Shown: positions 1 to 9,945 of the stretch, piece by piece | Position numbering within the stretch: the stretch's first letter is position 1 | Layout: each line of letters opens with the position of its first letter | Source of the DNA: Rhizobium etli CFN 42 | Lineage (GTDB): Bacteria > Pseudomonadota > Alphaproteobacteria > Rhizobiales > Rhizobiaceae | DNA length: 64,000 nucleotides | Reading direction: 5' to 3' | Assembly (NCBI RefSeq): GCF_000092045.1 | Contig: NC_007761.1 | Location: 2,483,001-2,547,000, forward strand | Translations under genes and position numbers: made by a program | Notes under the pieces: model-generated | What the model was told of the DNA's origin: nothing | The model's database searches: none | What the model saw: the letters and a program-made list of their open reading frames with translations, nothing else

Positions 1-36
1 TCACTCCGGGTTTTTGTCACCCGTTTCGGCCTGTCC

Positions 37-1410
37 TCAGCCGTTGGCGACCATGCGCTTCTCGTCGCGGCCGCCCTTCATGCGCTCGGCAAGCAGGAAG
101 GCGAGCTCGAGCGCCTGGTCGGAGTTGAGGCGCGGATCGCAGTGCGTGTGGTAGCGGTCCTGCAGGTCGTCGGCGGTGACGGCGCGGGCGCCGCCGGTAC
201 ATTCCGTCACGTCCTTGCCGGTCATTTCGACATGGATGCCGCCGGGATGCGTGCCTTCCGCGCGGTGGATCTGGAAGAAGCTTTCGACTTCCGACAGAAT
301 CCGTTCGAAGGGACGGGTCTTGTAGTTGTTGAGCGTGATCGTGTTGCCGTGCATGGGATCGCAGGACCAGACGACCTTGCGGCCTTCACGCTCGACAGCG
401 CGAATGAGACGCGGCAGATTTTCGGCGACTTTTTCGTGGCCGAAGCGGCAGATCAGAGTCAGGCGCCCGGCTTCATTCCCCGGATTCAGAATGTCGATCA
501 GCTGCAGCAAATCGTCGGCCTGCAGCGATGGGCCGCATTTCAGGCCGATCGGGTTCTTGATGCCGCGGCAATATTCGACATGCGCATGGTCGGCCTGGCG
601 CGTGCGGTCGCCGATCCAGATCATGTGGCCTGACGTGGCATACCAGTCGCCGGAGGTGGAATCGATGCGTGTCAGTGCCTCCTCGTAGCCGAGCAGCAGC
701 GCTTCATGGCTGGTGAAGAAATCGGTCTCGCGCAGGCTCGGATGGTTTTCCGAGGTGATGCCGATCGCCTTCATGAAATCCATGGTTTCGCTGATGCGGT
801 CGGCAAGCTTGCGGTAACGCTCGCCTTGAGGGCTGTCCTTGACGAAACCGAGCATCCACTGATGCACGTTTTCGAGATTAGCGTAGCCGCCCATCGCAAA
901 GGCGCGCAGAAGGTTCAGCGTCGCGGCCGACTGGCGATAGGCCATGGCTTGGCGTTCCGGGTTCGGAATGCGCGACTCCTCAGTGAATTCGATGCCGTTG
1001 ATGATGTCACCGCGATAGGCGGGCAGCGTCACGTCGCCCTGCTTCTCGACGTTGGATGAGCGCGGCTTGGCGAACTGGCCGGCGATGCGGCCGACCTTGA
1101 CGACCGGAAGCTGCGCGCCGAAGGTCAGCACCACAGCCATCTGCAGGAAGGCGCGGAAGAAATCGCGAATATTGTCGGCGCCGTGTTCGGCAAAGCTCTC
1201 GGCGCAGTCGCCGCCCTGCAGTAGGAAGCCGTTACCCTCGGCGACATTGGCGAGATGCTTCTTCAGGCGGCGCGCCTCGCCTGCGAAGACGAGCGGCGGA
1301 TAGCTGGCGAGCGTGGCCTCCGTTGCCGCCAAAGCAGCTGCATCGGGATATTCGGGAACCTGCAGGATCGGTTTCTGCCGCCAGCTGCTCGGGGTCCAGT
1401 TCTCTGCCAT
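37..1410 (-). CDS. aroG: 3-deoxy-7-phosphoheptulonate synthase, class II (DAHP synthase)
   Basis: It catalyses the first step of the shikimate pathway: phosphoenolpyruvate plus erythrose 4-phosphate gives DAHP, in the cytoplasm. The 457-residue protein has the plant-like class II signatures: GGDCAESF at residues 66-73, [13 protein letters not shown] near 105-117, a CDPMHGNT metal/substrate loop near 350 and [12 protein letters not shown] near 390. An upstream in-frame ATG at 1434 has its GAGGA directly abutting it, so the ATG at 1410, with GAGG eight bases upstream, is the better start. It is monocistronic and divergent from the TadG-like gene. The symbol varies in rhizobia (aroF/aroG). The family is certain. 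Confidence 0.95.
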   Translation of the reverse strand: MAENWTPSSWRQKPILQVPEYPDAAALAATEATLASYPPLVFAGEARRLKKHLANVAEGNGFLLQGGDCAESFAEHGADNIRDFFRAFLQMAVVLTFGAQLPVVKVGRIAGQFAKPRSSNVEKQGDVTLPAYRGDIINGIEFTEESRIPNPERQAMAYRQSAATLNLLRAFAMGGYANLENVHQWMLGFVKDSPQGERYRKLADRISETMDFMKAIGITSENHPSLRETDFFTSHEALLLGYEEALTRIDSTSGDWYATSGHMIWIGDRTRQADHAHVEYCRGIKNPIGLKCGPSLQADDLLQLIDILNPGNEAGRLTLICRFGHEKVAENLPRLIRAVEREGRKVVWSCDPMHGNTITLNNYKTRPFERILSEVESFFQIHRAEGTHPGGIHVEMTGKDVTECTGGARAVTADDLQDRYHTHCDPRLNSDQALELAFLLAERMKGGRDEKRMVANG

Positions 1411-1598
1411 TTCACTAACCTCACTCACATCCATTCCTCGGATGCCCTGTCTTAATATCCGGCGGCTTATAGACCTTTAGATCAAGCTTGCAAAGGCCAA
1501 TCACCGGAAGCTTTAAACCAGCATATACCATGTCGATTTCCCCATATTTCAGACTTTGCATGTAGAAACTGACGGAGTTTCAACATCGGGGACATGTC

Positions 1599-2882
1599 AT
1601 GGCGATCCTTCCGCCCGGCTTCATATCGAACCGATCGGGCAATTTCGGCATCATGACGGCATTGCTGATGGTGCCGCTCATGGGTGCGGCCGGCATGGCG
1701 GTGGATGTGGCCCACGCACTGAGCCTGAGAACCCAGCTCTACGCCGCCGCCGATGCTGCGGCCGTCGGTTCGATCGCCGAAAAATCGGGCGCGGTCGCCG
1801 CCGCAATGACAATGAACGGCAACGGCACGGTCTCGCTTGGCAAGACCGACGCCCGCAACATCTTCATGTCTCAGACGTCGGGTGAGCTGACCGACATTCA
1901 TATCGATCTCGGCATCGACGTCACCAAGACCGCCAATAAGCTGAACTCGCAGGTTTCCTTCACCGCGACCGTGCCGACGACCTTCATGCGCATTTTTGGC
2001 CGGGATTCGATCATCATCTCCGGCACGGCGACAGCCGAATACCAGACTGCCGCCTTCATGGATTTCTACATCCTGCTCGACAACACGCCGTCCATGGGCG
2101 TCGGCGCGACCGCAAGCGACGTTTCGAAGCTGCAAGCCAAGACCGGCTGTGCTTTCGCCTGTCACCAGATGGACCAGAGCACCAACAACTACACCATAGC
2201 CAAGAGCCTCGGCGTCACCATGCGCATCGACGTGGTTCGCCAGGCTACCCAGGCGCTGACCGATACGGCCAAGGCCGAGCGCGTCAGCAGCGATCAGTTT
2301 CGGATGGGTGTCTACACTTTCGGCACCAAGGCCGAGGACGCGAAGCTGACGACGATTTCCGGCCTCACCTCCGACCTGACAAAGGTCAAGAATTATACCA
2401 ACGCGGTCGATCTGATGACAATTCCTTACCAGAATTACAACAGTGACCAGCTCACGAGCTTCGACAGCGCGATGACGCAGATCAACACGATCATAGACCC
2501 GGCGGGCGACGGAACCTCGAATATTAGTCCGGAAAAAATCCTGTTTTTCGTCGCCGACGGCGTCGGCGACAGCTACAAGCCCTCGACATGTACCAAGAAG
2601 ACGACCGGCGGTCGCTGCCAGGAGCCGATCGACACGACTTTCTGCAAGCCGCTGAAGGACCGCGGCGTTAAGATCGCCGTGCTCTATACGACTTACCTGC
2701 CGCTGCCCAGCAACAGCTGGTATAACACCTGGATCAAGCCCTTCCAGAACGAGATACCGACGAAAATGCAGGCCTGTGCCTCGCCCGGCCTTTATTTCGA
2801 AGTCACGCCGACCGACGGCATTGCCGATGCGATGAAGGCGCTTTTCCTCAAAGTCATCCGCGCGCCGCGCATCACCAGTTGA
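1599..2882 (+). CDS. TadG-like pilus-assembly protein with a von Willebrand A-like region
   Basis: The 427-residue protein starts with a TadE/TadG-type N-terminus: a membrane segment around residues 18-38 followed by the VDVAHAL...QLYAAADAAAVG pattern typical of Flp pilus-assembly proteins (PF13400 type). From about residue 150 a VWA-like fold begins; FYILLDNTPSMG stands in for the usual DxSxS metal-binding motif as DNTPS. Two CxxxC-like cysteine pairs (CAFAC near 188, CTKKTTGGRC near 330) suggest disulfides in an extracytoplasmic domain. Such proteins sit in the inner membrane and face the periplasm. No other tad gene is nearby, so this is an orphan copy. It ends 6 bp from the convergent gor gene. 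Confidence 0.8.
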   Translation: MAILPPGFISNRSGNFGIMTALLMVPLMGAAGMAVDVAHALSLRTQLYAAADAAAVGSIAEKSGAVAAAMTMNGNGTVSLGKTDARNIFMSQTSGELTDIHIDLGIDVTKTANKLNSQVSFTATVPTTFMRIFGRDSIIISGTATAEYQTAAFMDFYILLDNTPSMGVGATASDVSKLQAKTGCAFACHQMDQSTNNYTIAKSLGVTMRIDVVRQATQALTDTAKAERVSSDQFRMGVYTFGTKAEDAKLTTISGLTSDLTKVKNYTNAVDLMTIPYQNYNSDQLTSFDSAMTQINTIIDPAGDGTSNISPEKILFFVADGVGDSYKPSTCTKKTTGGRCQEPIDTTFCKPLKDRGVKIAVLYTTYLPLPSNSWYNTWIKPFQNEIPTKMQACASPGLYFEVTPTDGIADAMKALFLKVIRAPRITS

Positions 2883-2888
2883 CAGGGC

Positions 2889-4274
2889 TCAGAGGCGCTG
2901 CCCATCACGGATACGGTAGCTCGGCGCATACATGGTGACGAGCTCTTCGGCCGCGGTCGGGTGCAGCGCCATCGTCCGATCGAAATCGTCCTTGGTGCAG
3001 CCGGCCTTCAGCGTGACGCCGAGTAGCTGCGCCATCTCGCCGGCATCGTGCCCGAGGATATGAGCCCCCACCACCTTGCGGCTCGCAGATTCGACAATCA
3101 GTTTCATGATCATTCGCTCGGGCCGGCCGGAAAGCGTCGCTTTCAGCGGTCGGAACTGGGCGCGGTATACTTCGAGCTCACTGTACCGCTTGCCCGCCTC
3201 CTCTTCCGACAGGCCGACCGTGCCGATCTCGGGCTGTGAGAAGACGGCGGTGGGGATCAGTTCATGGTCCGGCCGGGTCGGATTGTTCTTGTACTCGGTC
3301 TCGATGAAGCACATCGCCTCGTGAATTGCCACCGGCGTCAGCTGCACCCGATTGGTGACATCCCCGAGGGCATAGATATTTTCGACATTGGTACGGGAAT
3401 AATCGTCGACGATGACGGCGCCGCGCTCGTCCATGGCGACGCCGGCTGCCTCAAGGCCGAGGCCTTCCGTATTCGGATCGCGCCCGAGCGCCAGCATGAC
3501 GACACCGGCCTGTAGCGTGCCATTGTTCAGCGTCTCCAGCACGAGCCCGTCCTCGGCGTTCGAAACCTGTTGCAGCGCGTCATGGCAGAGAATGCGGATG
3601 CCCTTGGCGACCATTGCCTCGTGCAGGCCCCGCCTCAGATCCTCGTCGAAGCGAGACAGGATTTCGGCGCCGCGATAGATCAGCGTTGTCGCCACGCCGA
3701 GGCCATGGAAGATATTGGCGAATTCGACGGCGATGTAACCGCCGCCTGCGATCACGATCGATTTTGGCAGTTCTTCGAGATGAAAGGCGTCGTTGGAGGA
3801 AATGCAAAGCTCGTGACCGGGAAGCGCGACATGCGGGTTCGGGCGTCCGCCGGTCGCGATCACGATCGTCTTGGCCGTCACCGTCTGCCCTGTTTTCACG
3901 AGCCGCACCGTATGGGCATCGACGAGCTCGGCGCGCGTTTCCAGGATCTCGGCATTGGCGCCGGCGAGCCCCTTCTTGTAGAGGCCTTCCAGTCGCGCGA
4001 TCTCCGCATCCTTGGCGGCCACCAGCTTCTTCCAGTCGAAGCTGCTTCGGCCGACCGTCCAGCCGAAACCCGCTGCATCCTCGAAATGCTCGTGGAACTG
4101 CGAAGCATAGACGAACAGCTTCTTCGGCACGCAACCGCGGATGACGCATGTCCCGCCATAGCGATATTCCTCGGCGATCGCCACCTTCTTGCCGAGCGAG
4201 GCAGCGACGCGCGCAGCGCGCACACCTCCGGAACCACCGCCGATGACGAAAAGGTCGTAGTCATAGGAAGACAT
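2889..4274 (-). CDS. gor: glutathione-disulfide reductase
   Basis: A cytoplasmic FAD flavoprotein that reduces oxidised glutathione with NADPH. In the 461-residue protein the FAD dinucleotide-binding motif GGGSGG is at residues 12-17, the redox-active disulfide GGTCVIRGCVP has Cys43 and Cys48, and an NADPH-binding GGGYIAVEFA lies near 175. The dimer-interface catalytic motif HPTAAEE is near the C-terminus. The frame is open 44 codons further upstream, but MSSYDYDLFVIGGG is the normal family N-terminus, with GGAGC upstream, so 4274 is chosen as the start. The distance from Cys to Cys and the length are normal. Nothing suggests a mercuric or lipoamide enzyme. Confidence 0.96.
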   Translation of the reverse strand: MSSYDYDLFVIGGGSGGVRAARVAASLGKKVAIAEEYRYGGTCVIRGCVPKKLFVYASQFHEHFEDAAGFGWTVGRSSFDWKKLVAAKDAEIARLEGLYKKGLAGANAEILETRAELVDAHTVRLVKTGQTVTAKTIVIATGGRPNPHVALPGHELCISSNDAFHLEELPKSIVIAGGGYIAVEFANIFHGLGVATTLIYRGAEILSRFDEDLRRGLHEAMVAKGIRILCHDALQQVSNAEDGLVLETLNNGTLQAGVVMLALGRDPNTEGLGLEAAGVAMDERGAVIVDDYSRTNVENIYALGDVTNRVQLTPVAIHEAMCFIETEYKNNPTRPDHELIPTAVFSQPEIGTVGLSEEEAGKRYSELEVYRAQFRPLKATLSGRPERMIMKLIVESASRKVVGAHILGHDAGEMAQLLGVTLKAGCTKDDFDRTMALHPTAAEELVTMYAPSYRIRDGQRL

Positions 4275-4444
4275 GAGAAGCTCCGGAAGGGGAATCGCAG
4301 GAAGGACGTTCCTGATATAGGGGCGATCATCATGAAAACAAAAGCCCCGCTCCTGCGTCTTCCCGTGCTCCATAGCCGAATCTTGATCGGAAGTTGCTCC
4401 GGTCACCGTTTATGGTTGACCCCGTCGGCTGAGGCTGGCAGGCA

Positions 4445-4696
4445 ATGCACGAAACTGAAAGGATGCCGGAGCAAAAGATGGATCAAACTCTCTTCGCCAA
4501 CCTGTGCAGGGCCGGCAAGTTCAAGGAAGCTCTCAACCTTGCCATCCAGGGCCATGAGGGCGAGAAATTCACGCCAAGCCGATTTGCGATGGACAAGAAA
4601 ACAGGGCTGCCGATCTTCTACCGCGGCAACAAGCGCGTCGAGCCGGATGAGACTGGCGTATGGCAGCTGGCCAAGAGTTCGAAGGATTGGGGCTGA
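4445..4696 (+). CDS. small conserved-looking hypothetical protein
   Basis: An 83-residue soluble protein with no signal peptide or membrane segment. It is charged and ends SKDWG. I do not recognise a family. A second possible start is the internal ATG at 4478 (MDQTLF...), which has CCGGAG upstream and would give 72 residues. That start is about as likely as the longer one. The gene lies alone between gor and acyP on the opposite strand from both. Codon use and third-position GC resemble its neighbours, which is the main support for a real gene. Confidence 0.6.
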   Translation: MHETERMPEQKMDQTLFANLCRAGKFKEALNLAIQGHEGEKFTPSRFAMDKKTGLPIFYRGNKRVEPDETGVWQLAKSSKDWG

Positions 4697-4735
4697 TCGC
4701 CTGTGGCGTAATTCCTTCTCGAGGAGTTGCCGCTC

Positions 4736-5020
4736 TCAGCCGGTAATGCGGAAATCCCTCGGCATATTCTCGAGCTGAGCCACTTCCGTCTCGACACCTG
4801 AAACCGATGCCCCTGCAGGTCCGCGCCTCAAACGCTCGATCATTGCCGAAATCGCGCTATCCGCTCCAGCGATCAAGGCGGACACGGATCCGTCCGCTTC
4901 GTTGCGCACCCAACCCGTTACGCCGAGCCGCAGCGCCTCATCGCGTGTCCACATGCGAAAACCGACACCTTGGACCCTGCCTGATATCCGCACTCGCACC
5001 GCCTCGTTATGATCGGACAT
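4736..5020 (-). CDS. acyP: acylphosphatase
   Basis: A 94-residue enzyme that hydrolyses acyl phosphates. The family signature GRVQGVGFR spans residues 14-22, with the catalytic Arg22. The second signature, [11 protein letters not shown], carries the catalytic Asn40. Length and order match the single-domain acylphosphatase family. The gene is on the minus strand just downstream of the DUF2059 gene, with an intrinsic terminator (5066-5093) between them, so the two are probably transcribed separately. Confidence 0.93.
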   Translation of the reverse strand: MSDHNEAVRVRISGRVQGVGFRMWTRDEALRLGVTGWVRNEADGSVSALIAGADSAISAMIERLRRGPAGASVSGVETEVAQLENMPRDFRITG

Positions 5021-5065
5021 ATCGCCTCACCAAAACCTCGCCGCCGTTGCCGGATAGATCATAAC

Positions 5066-5093
5066 AAAAAAGCCCGGACGATGCCGGGCTTTT
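5066..5093 (-). terminator. intrinsic terminator of the DUF2059 gene
   Basis: Read on the minus strand, AAAAGCCCGGC-ATC-GTCCGGGCTTTTTT forms a short GC-rich stem followed by a run of six T. It begins about 20 bp after the DUF2059 stop codon. Confidence 0.85.
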
Positions 5094-5114
5094 GCAAATC
5101 TGCGGAGGCAGCCC

Positions 5115-5690
5115 TTACTTCTGGGCAGCCGGGGCCGGCGCCGGAGCGGGTGCCGGAGCCACTGGGCTGTCGGTTGCCGGCGGTGGCGCCTTGATGACCT
5201 TGGACAGCTCGGCATTGCTCTGCTTTTCCAGGTCTCGCGAAATGCCCTGCGCCCAGATGTCGGCAGCCTTGGCCGTTTCGCGGGAGGCGACCGGACCATC
5301 GCGCAGCAGCTTCTTGCCGACGTCGGAATTATAGAAATCCGCAATCGCCTTCAGCTCGTCGACCGTGAAGGCCTTGGCATAGGTGAGCGCCGCCTCCTTT
5401 TCCAGATCTCCGCGCCGCGGCGCCAGCTTCAGCGCCTGCGCGTCGACCGTCGACGAGATAACGTCCTGGTAGTTCGGGGAATCCTGGATCAGGCCGGCTT
5501 TCAGGCGCTCGGCAAGGCCGGGCAGGATGTTGTCGAACTGGGCCGTAGCACCGATCGCGTCGATCGCCGCGCGCGCAGCTTTCAGCTGCTCTTCGGAAAC
5601 TTCCTGCGCCTTGACGGCGGGGCCGAAGGCAAGCCCGGAAAGAACAATCGTCGCAGCGGCAAAACGGCCAAGACCTGCAATGTTCATCAT
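5115..5690 (-). CDS. exported DUF2059-domain protein
   Basis: A 191-residue protein with a cleavable signal peptide (about residues 1-29, hydrophobic core AAATIVLSGLAFG, likely cleavage after VKA). A helical DUF2059 domain follows (roughly residues 30-165), with the typical FTVDELKAIADFYNSDVGKKLL segment. The C-terminal tail is a proline-alanine repeat (PAPAPAPAPA), which may span the periplasm or cell wall. Function is unknown; the family is common in alphaproteobacteria. It lies 15 bp downstream of rpiA on the same strand, so co-transcription with rpiA is likely, and it ends in a clear terminator. Confidence 0.85.
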   Translation of the reverse strand: MMNIAGLGRFAAATIVLSGLAFGPAVKAQEVSEEQLKAARAAIDAIGATAQFDNILPGLAERLKAGLIQDSPNYQDVISSTVDAQALKLAPRRGDLEKEAALTYAKAFTVDELKAIADFYNSDVGKKLLRDGPVASRETAKAADIWAQGISRDLEKQSNAELSKVIKAPPPATDSPVAPAPAPAPAPAAQK

Positions 5691-5705
5691 GAGTGTATGC
5701 TCCTG

Positions 5706-6404
5706 TTATCTGTTCGCCTGCAGTGTGCGCGCACCCGCAGGACCGGCGATGATCGCAAGTGCCGCCATATTGATAAAGAGCCCGTGTTCAACGACGCCGG
5801 GTATGGAATTCAGCTCGCTCGAAAGCGCCTCTGCATCAGGAATGCGGCCAAAAGATGCATCGATGATGTGATGGCCGCCGTCCGTGGTAAACTCTCCGTC
5901 ACCGGACTGGCGCAGGTTGAGTTCGCCGGAAAGGCCGAGCCGGGCGGCAACCTTTTCGATGGCGATCCGCGTCGAGACGAGACCGAACGGATTGACCTCG
6001 ATCGGCAGCGCGAAGGCGCCGAGTGTTTCGACCAGCTTGCTCTCGTCGGCGATGACGATCATCCTCTGCGAAGCGGCGGCGACGATCTTTTCGCGCAGCA
6101 GCGCACCGCCGCCGCCCTTGATCAGCCTGAGCGCCGGATCGACCTCGTCGGCGCCGTCAACCGTCAGATCGAGTGCCGGCAGCTCGTCAAGCGACTTCAG
6201 CGGAACACCGAGCTCGACACAGAGCCGCGCCGTTCGTTCGGACGTCGGAACACCTTCGACCTGGAAGCCGCCCGCGACCTTCTCCGCCAGCAGGCGGACG
6301 AATTCCTCCGCTGTACTCCCAGTTCCGATGCCGAGACGCATCCCGCTTTCGACGTGGGCGAGCGCGGCCTCGGCGGCCTTGATCTTCATTTCGCGCGCAT
6401 CCAT
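5706..6404 (-). CDS. rpiA: ribose-5-phosphate isomerase A
   Basis: It interconverts ribose 5-phosphate and ribulose 5-phosphate in the non-oxidative pentose phosphate pathway. The 232-residue protein shows the phosphate-binding GTGSTAEEF at residues 27-35, the catalytic DGADEVDP at 83-90 and [12 protein letters not shown] at 96-107. The frame is open 26 codons upstream of MDAREMK, but family length and the N-terminal helix support the start at 6404. It is probably transcribed with the DUF2059 gene downstream. It belongs to the same pathway as the split transketolase at 24.7-26.4 kb but is not linked to it. Confidence 0.95.
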   Translation of the reverse strand: MDAREMKIKAAEAALAHVESGMRLGIGTGSTAEEFVRLLAEKVAGGFQVEGVPTSERTARLCVELGVPLKSLDELPALDLTVDGADEVDPALRLIKGGGGALLREKIVAAASQRMIVIADESKLVETLGAFALPIEVNPFGLVSTRIAIEKVAARLGLSGELNLRQSGDGEFTTDGGHHIIDASFGRIPDAEALSSELNSIPGVVEHGLFINMAALAIIAGPAGARTLQANR

Positions 6405-6650
6405 GCGCCGCCAGCTCCGAATTATTGCATTGGATGTGCTGTTTACACGGCTCGCCTGGCAAACGAAAGTCAAAATCATCACGGAAAATGAAAAGCCGAA
6501 ACAAACGCCTGCGGCTTCCCGGTAATCGTCAGACCGTTGCTTTCCGCCCCACGATCGCCTACCTCAGGAACGATATCATCATTCCCGGGAACGACGCGTC
6601 ACTCCATCGACGCCGCTCGCAAGACGCCCATCGCACCAAGAGGCAAATCC

Positions 6651-7355
6651 TTGACCCCTGCCCCCGCCCCGCTCGTCGTCTTCGATCTCGACGGCACCCT
6701 TCTCGACACCCATGCCGATCTCGTCGAAAGCCTGAACCATACGATCGCAGCCCTCGGCCTCGAACCGGTCAGTTATGACGACCTCACCCATCTCGTCGGC
6801 CAGGGGGCGCGGGTGATGATCGAGCGCGCCTGCCGGCTGCGCGGCCATTCCCTCGCGGAAGACGGCCTGCCGCTACTGGTGGAACGCTTCGTCGCCCATT
6901 ATGCAGGCAATATGCCCGGCCATACTGAACCCTACCCCGGTCTGGTCGCCGCGATGAACCGCCTGAAATCCACTGGCTACCGCCTCGCCGTCTGCACCAA
7001 CAAGATGGAGAGCCTCGCGGTCGGTCTGCTCGACAAGCTCGACCTTGTCAGCTATTTCGAAGCAATCACCGGCGGCGACACCTTCCAATACCGCAAACCC
7101 GACGCCCGCCACCTCACCGGCACCATCGAGCGCGCCAGCGGCGATATTTCCCGAACCGTGATGATCGGCGACAGCATCAACGATATCGCCGTGGCCAGAA
7201 ACGCCGCCGTACCATCGATCGCCGTTCCCTTCGGCTATTCGGATGTGCCGGTTTCAAGCCTCGATCCGGATGTCATCATCACCCATTATGATGAACTGAC
7301 GCCGGAACTGGTGGAAGGTTTGCTGAAGGGTTCTGCGGCCAAGGTTGCTGTCTGA
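6651..7355 (+). CDS. gph: phosphoglycolate phosphatase (HAD superfamily)
   Basis: It dephosphorylates 2-phosphoglycolate from Rubisco side reactions or DNA repair. In the 234-residue protein the HAD motif I is VVFDLDGTLLDT (Asp12, Asp14), motif II is the CTNK region near 116, KPD is motif III and GDSINDIAVARNA is motif IV. A TTG start at 6651 is preferred: AAGAGG stands seven bases upstream and the family begins just before motif I. The in-frame ATG at 6537 would add 38 residues of low-complexity sequence. The gene is divergent from rpiA. Confidence 0.9.
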   Translation: MTPAPAPLVVFDLDGTLLDTHADLVESLNHTIAALGLEPVSYDDLTHLVGQGARVMIERACRLRGHSLAEDGLPLLVERFVAHYAGNMPGHTEPYPGLVAAMNRLKSTGYRLAVCTNKMESLAVGLLDKLDLVSYFEAITGGDTFQYRKPDARHLTGTIERASGDISRTVMIGDSINDIAVARNAAVPSIAVPFGYSDVPVSSLDPDVIITHYDELTPELVEGLLKGSAAKVAV

Positions 7356-7379
7356 GGCGTGGCGATCAAGCCGATGCCT

Positions 7380-7560
7380 TTACGGTCGCTGCCCCCCATC
7401 CGCCTGCCGACACCTCCCCGCTGGGGTAGAAGGACGTTACCGCGAAGCCTCGCTCCCCAATCTAGGCTTTTTTCATATGGTTATAGCCCTGCCGCTTGCT
7501 CTCTCTTCCCACCGGGGAGAGAAGATGGCCCGTAGGGTCGGATCAGGGGGCCACACGGCC
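7380..7560. repeat. dispersed intergenic repeat (family A), two blocks
   Basis: The segment 7384-7465 (GCTGCCCCC...CGCCTGCCG...CTCCCCGCTGGGG...CTCGCTCC) matches, in inverse orientation, the stretch at about 32175-32245. Its first block recurs at about 14378-14400. A second GC-rich dyad block with CTCTTCCCACCGGGGAGAGAAG follows at 7500-7524. No coding frame is convincing here. It resembles the RIME/PU-type palindromic repeats of rhizobia. Confidence 0.6.
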
Positions 7561-7585
7561 AGTACTCTCTGAGACACCACCACGC

Positions 7586-7621
7586 CAAAAACAAAACGGG
7601 CGGCCCAAGACCGCCCGCCCG
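7586..7621 (-). terminator. intrinsic terminator of the L,D-transpeptidase gene
   Basis: On the minus strand CGGGCGGTCTTGGGCCGCCCG forms a stem of six GC pairs, followed by TTTTGTTTTT. It starts about 20 bp after the stop of the L,D-transpeptidase gene. Confidence 0.8.
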
Positions 7622-7642
7622 TATAACAATCAAATCCTATTA

Positions 7643-9544
7643 TCAGATCTGCGCCCCACGCGCCTTGGTCGTCGCATCGAAAGCCTTGTCGACATAGGCG
7701 TCGCGACCGTAGACATCGTCGAAATACTCCACCACGCCATCCTTGTTCGGCCAGGCGGTGAAATAGGAGACGTAGACCGGAATCTTCTGCGGCACCTTCA
7801 CCGCATGATTCTGGCCGCTCGCGATCTGCCTGGCGACATCGTCAGCCGTCGTGCCGAGCACCGCGGCTGCCATCGCGCGCGGATTGGCAAGGCGCACGCA
7901 GCCGTGGCTCAGTGCCCGCATGTCGCGTTTGAAGAAGCTCTTCGAGGGCGTATCGTGCATGTAGATCGCGTGGCTGTTCGGGAACAGGATCTTCAGTTCT
8001 CCGAGGGCGTTATCGCTGCTTGGCGGCTGGCGCACCGAAACATTCGCGGTCGAGCCGTACCAGTCGACGCTGGATGAGGCGACGGCATGGCCATTCACCT
8101 CAACCTCGTAACCAAGCTGATCGAGGTAATTGGGATCCGAGCGCAGCTTCGGCAGCATTTCGTTGATGATGATCGACTGCGGCACGCCCCAGAACGGGTT
8201 GAACTCCACCGTCTCGATCTCATCGTTGAAGAAATAGGTCTGGTTGTTCTTGCCGCCGACCACCACGCGCATCGACAGCTGTTCCTTACCGTCATTGTGG
8301 TAGTAGGCCATGTAGGCCGGCTGATTGATCATGACATAGCGGGAACCCAGATCTTCCGGCAGCCAGCGCACCTGTTCCATGGCAACGACGAGCTTGTCGA
8401 TCTTCGAGGTATTGGTGTCGCCGCCGGTCATGGCGCGCACCGTCGCCTGGCCGATGACGCCATCCGGCTTCAGGCCGTGCTCTTTCTGGAAGTCCTCGAC
8501 GAGCGAGACGATGTCGGGCGAATAGTCGCTGCTGCCCGCGTAGGCTGCAAACGTCGCCGCATGATCCGTCTTCAGCGTCTCGGACCCGTGCTTCTGCAGC
8601 GCCTTGACGATATTGGCGATCTCGGACGAGCTCTCGCCGGGTTTGAGCAGCCCTTGGAGCGAAATGACGATCTGCTCCTCATTGCTGTCGGCGGCGCGAA
8701 GCTTGGCAAGCTCCGCCTTCAGCGCCTCGAACTGCGGGCTATCGGGCGAACGGCTGGCGATATAGGCGCCGGCATTCGGGCTCATGCGCGCAAGCTTCAG
8801 CACCGGTGCCAGATTGACGACCTTGCGCTGGAAATCGTGATAGCCAGAAATCTTGTTCGGATCGATGCGGCCGCGGACCGTGTCCTGCACGAAGGCAAGC
8901 ACCTTGGCCGAAAGTTCCAGCTCGAACTGCGTCAGCGCTCGGTCGCGCGCGGCAGGATCGGGATTGGCCGGATCGACCGCCGGCGCCTGCACGGCGTAAT
9001 CGGCAGGGTCGAGGCCCACGGAAGCCGCATCGGCCAGCGCCGCCATTGCCGACTGGGCGCGCTCGTTGATCTGGTTGCCGTCGACCCAGACGAGCGGATT
9101 GCGGCTATCGCTGTAATAGGTTTCCAGCGCCTTGGCGACGTCGGCATTGGCGCGAACCTTGGCCTGCGCCAGGAAGCGGCGCTGCACCACCGGTTCGGAA
9201 TCGCTCCCAGGCGAAACCTCAGCAACCGCACCCGTGACGATGGGATCGGCGAACTTGCTGGTATCGACGAACTGCAGGGCTTCGGTCCTGTAGGTGTAAT
9301 AACGCGGACCGCTGACCTTCGGCAGCGGCGCCTCCGGGTCAAGCCCGCCAAGCGGTCCGCCTTCGCCGCCACGCGGCGCCACACGCCCGGGCGGCATCTG
9401 ATCCATGAAAATGGTGCTCTGGGTCCGCTGCCTGTCGCCGCGCAGCATATCCATCAGCGTATAGGCATGCGCGGGAGCGGCCATCATTGCCAGGCCGCAA
9501 GAAACTGCCAATGCGGATACCGCGCTTTTCAAAACGAACGTCAT
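7643..9544 (-). CDS. exported L,D-transpeptidase (YcbB/LdtD-like)
   Basis: A 633-residue periplasmic enzyme predicted to form 3-3 peptidoglycan cross-links or anchor lipoproteins. A signal peptide spans about residues 1-27 (core ALAVSCGLAMMAAPAHA). A scaffold domain follows, then a peptidoglycan-binding-like segment near residues 325-370 (DFQKEHGLKPDGVIGQATV). The YkuD catalytic domain covers roughly 395-580 and contains the SHGCVRL motif with catalytic Cys at about 549. The large size with a scaffold domain before YkuD fits the YcbB class rather than the small ErfK class. It is monocistronic with its own terminator. Confidence 0.9.
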   Translation of the reverse strand: MTFVLKSAVSALAVSCGLAMMAAPAHAYTLMDMLRGDRQRTQSTIFMDQMPPGRVAPRGGEGGPLGGLDPEAPLPKVSGPRYYTYRTEALQFVDTSKFADPIVTGAVAEVSPGSDSEPVVQRRFLAQAKVRANADVAKALETYYSDSRNPLVWVDGNQINERAQSAMAALADAASVGLDPADYAVQAPAVDPANPDPAARDRALTQFELELSAKVLAFVQDTVRGRIDPNKISGYHDFQRKVVNLAPVLKLARMSPNAGAYIASRSPDSPQFEALKAELAKLRAADSNEEQIVISLQGLLKPGESSSEIANIVKALQKHGSETLKTDHAATFAAYAGSSDYSPDIVSLVEDFQKEHGLKPDGVIGQATVRAMTGGDTNTSKIDKLVVAMEQVRWLPEDLGSRYVMINQPAYMAYYHNDGKEQLSMRVVVGGKNNQTYFFNDEIETVEFNPFWGVPQSIIINEMLPKLRSDPNYLDQLGYEVEVNGHAVASSSVDWYGSTANVSVRQPPSSDNALGELKILFPNSHAIYMHDTPSKSFFKRDMRALSHGCVRLANPRAMAAAVLGTTADDVARQIASGQNHAVKVPQKIPVYVSYFTAWPNKDGVVEYFDDVYGRDAYVDKAFDATTKARGAQI

Positions 9545-9945
9545 ATATATTCCAGTCCCGATGTCATGCTGTTCTCAGCTCAAATCCCGCGAAACTCAAG
9601 CAGCGTGGGGCCTAATTGATCAGAAACCGGCCTTCGCCGCCAGCGCCGGCGGACTCATTTCATGTGAGAGGAATCCTGCGCGCCGCCGCACAGCAGTTCA
9701 CACAAAATTATGAAATTATTAGTTAATTTTTTACCGAATTTTCGCCGCCGAACCAGTACGGCAAGAACGTGCCGATGCATAAAATTTCCAACGTGGCCGA
9801 AAAAGCACGCCGCCGGCGGGCGCAAACATGACTGTGATCATCAATATTTCGCACAGCATGCGGTTTTCTTGCCCTGGTTTCCAACCTATAAGACCACATC
9901 TTTCGAAGATGCCAGAAAACAGCATGTGACAGGAAGGCAATGCTC
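9545..9945. other. divergent intergenic region, L,D-transpeptidase / fumC
   Basis: About 400 bp without a supported gene. It contains a conspicuously AT-rich tract around 9700-9735 in otherwise GC-rich DNA and must hold both divergent promoters. The fumC ribosome-binding site AGGAAGG is at 9931-9937. I see no clear dyad or riboswitch. Confidence 0.5.

Noticed and set aside
3570..4778. A 402-codon plus-strand frame spanning gor and the small hypothetical gene
   Set aside because: Mostly antisense to gor, with shadow-like composition.
8087..9619. A 510-codon plus-strand frame opposite the L,D-transpeptidase gene
   Set aside because: The minus strand has a complete signal peptide and catalytic motif; the plus frame is Arg/His/Ile-rich without motifs.
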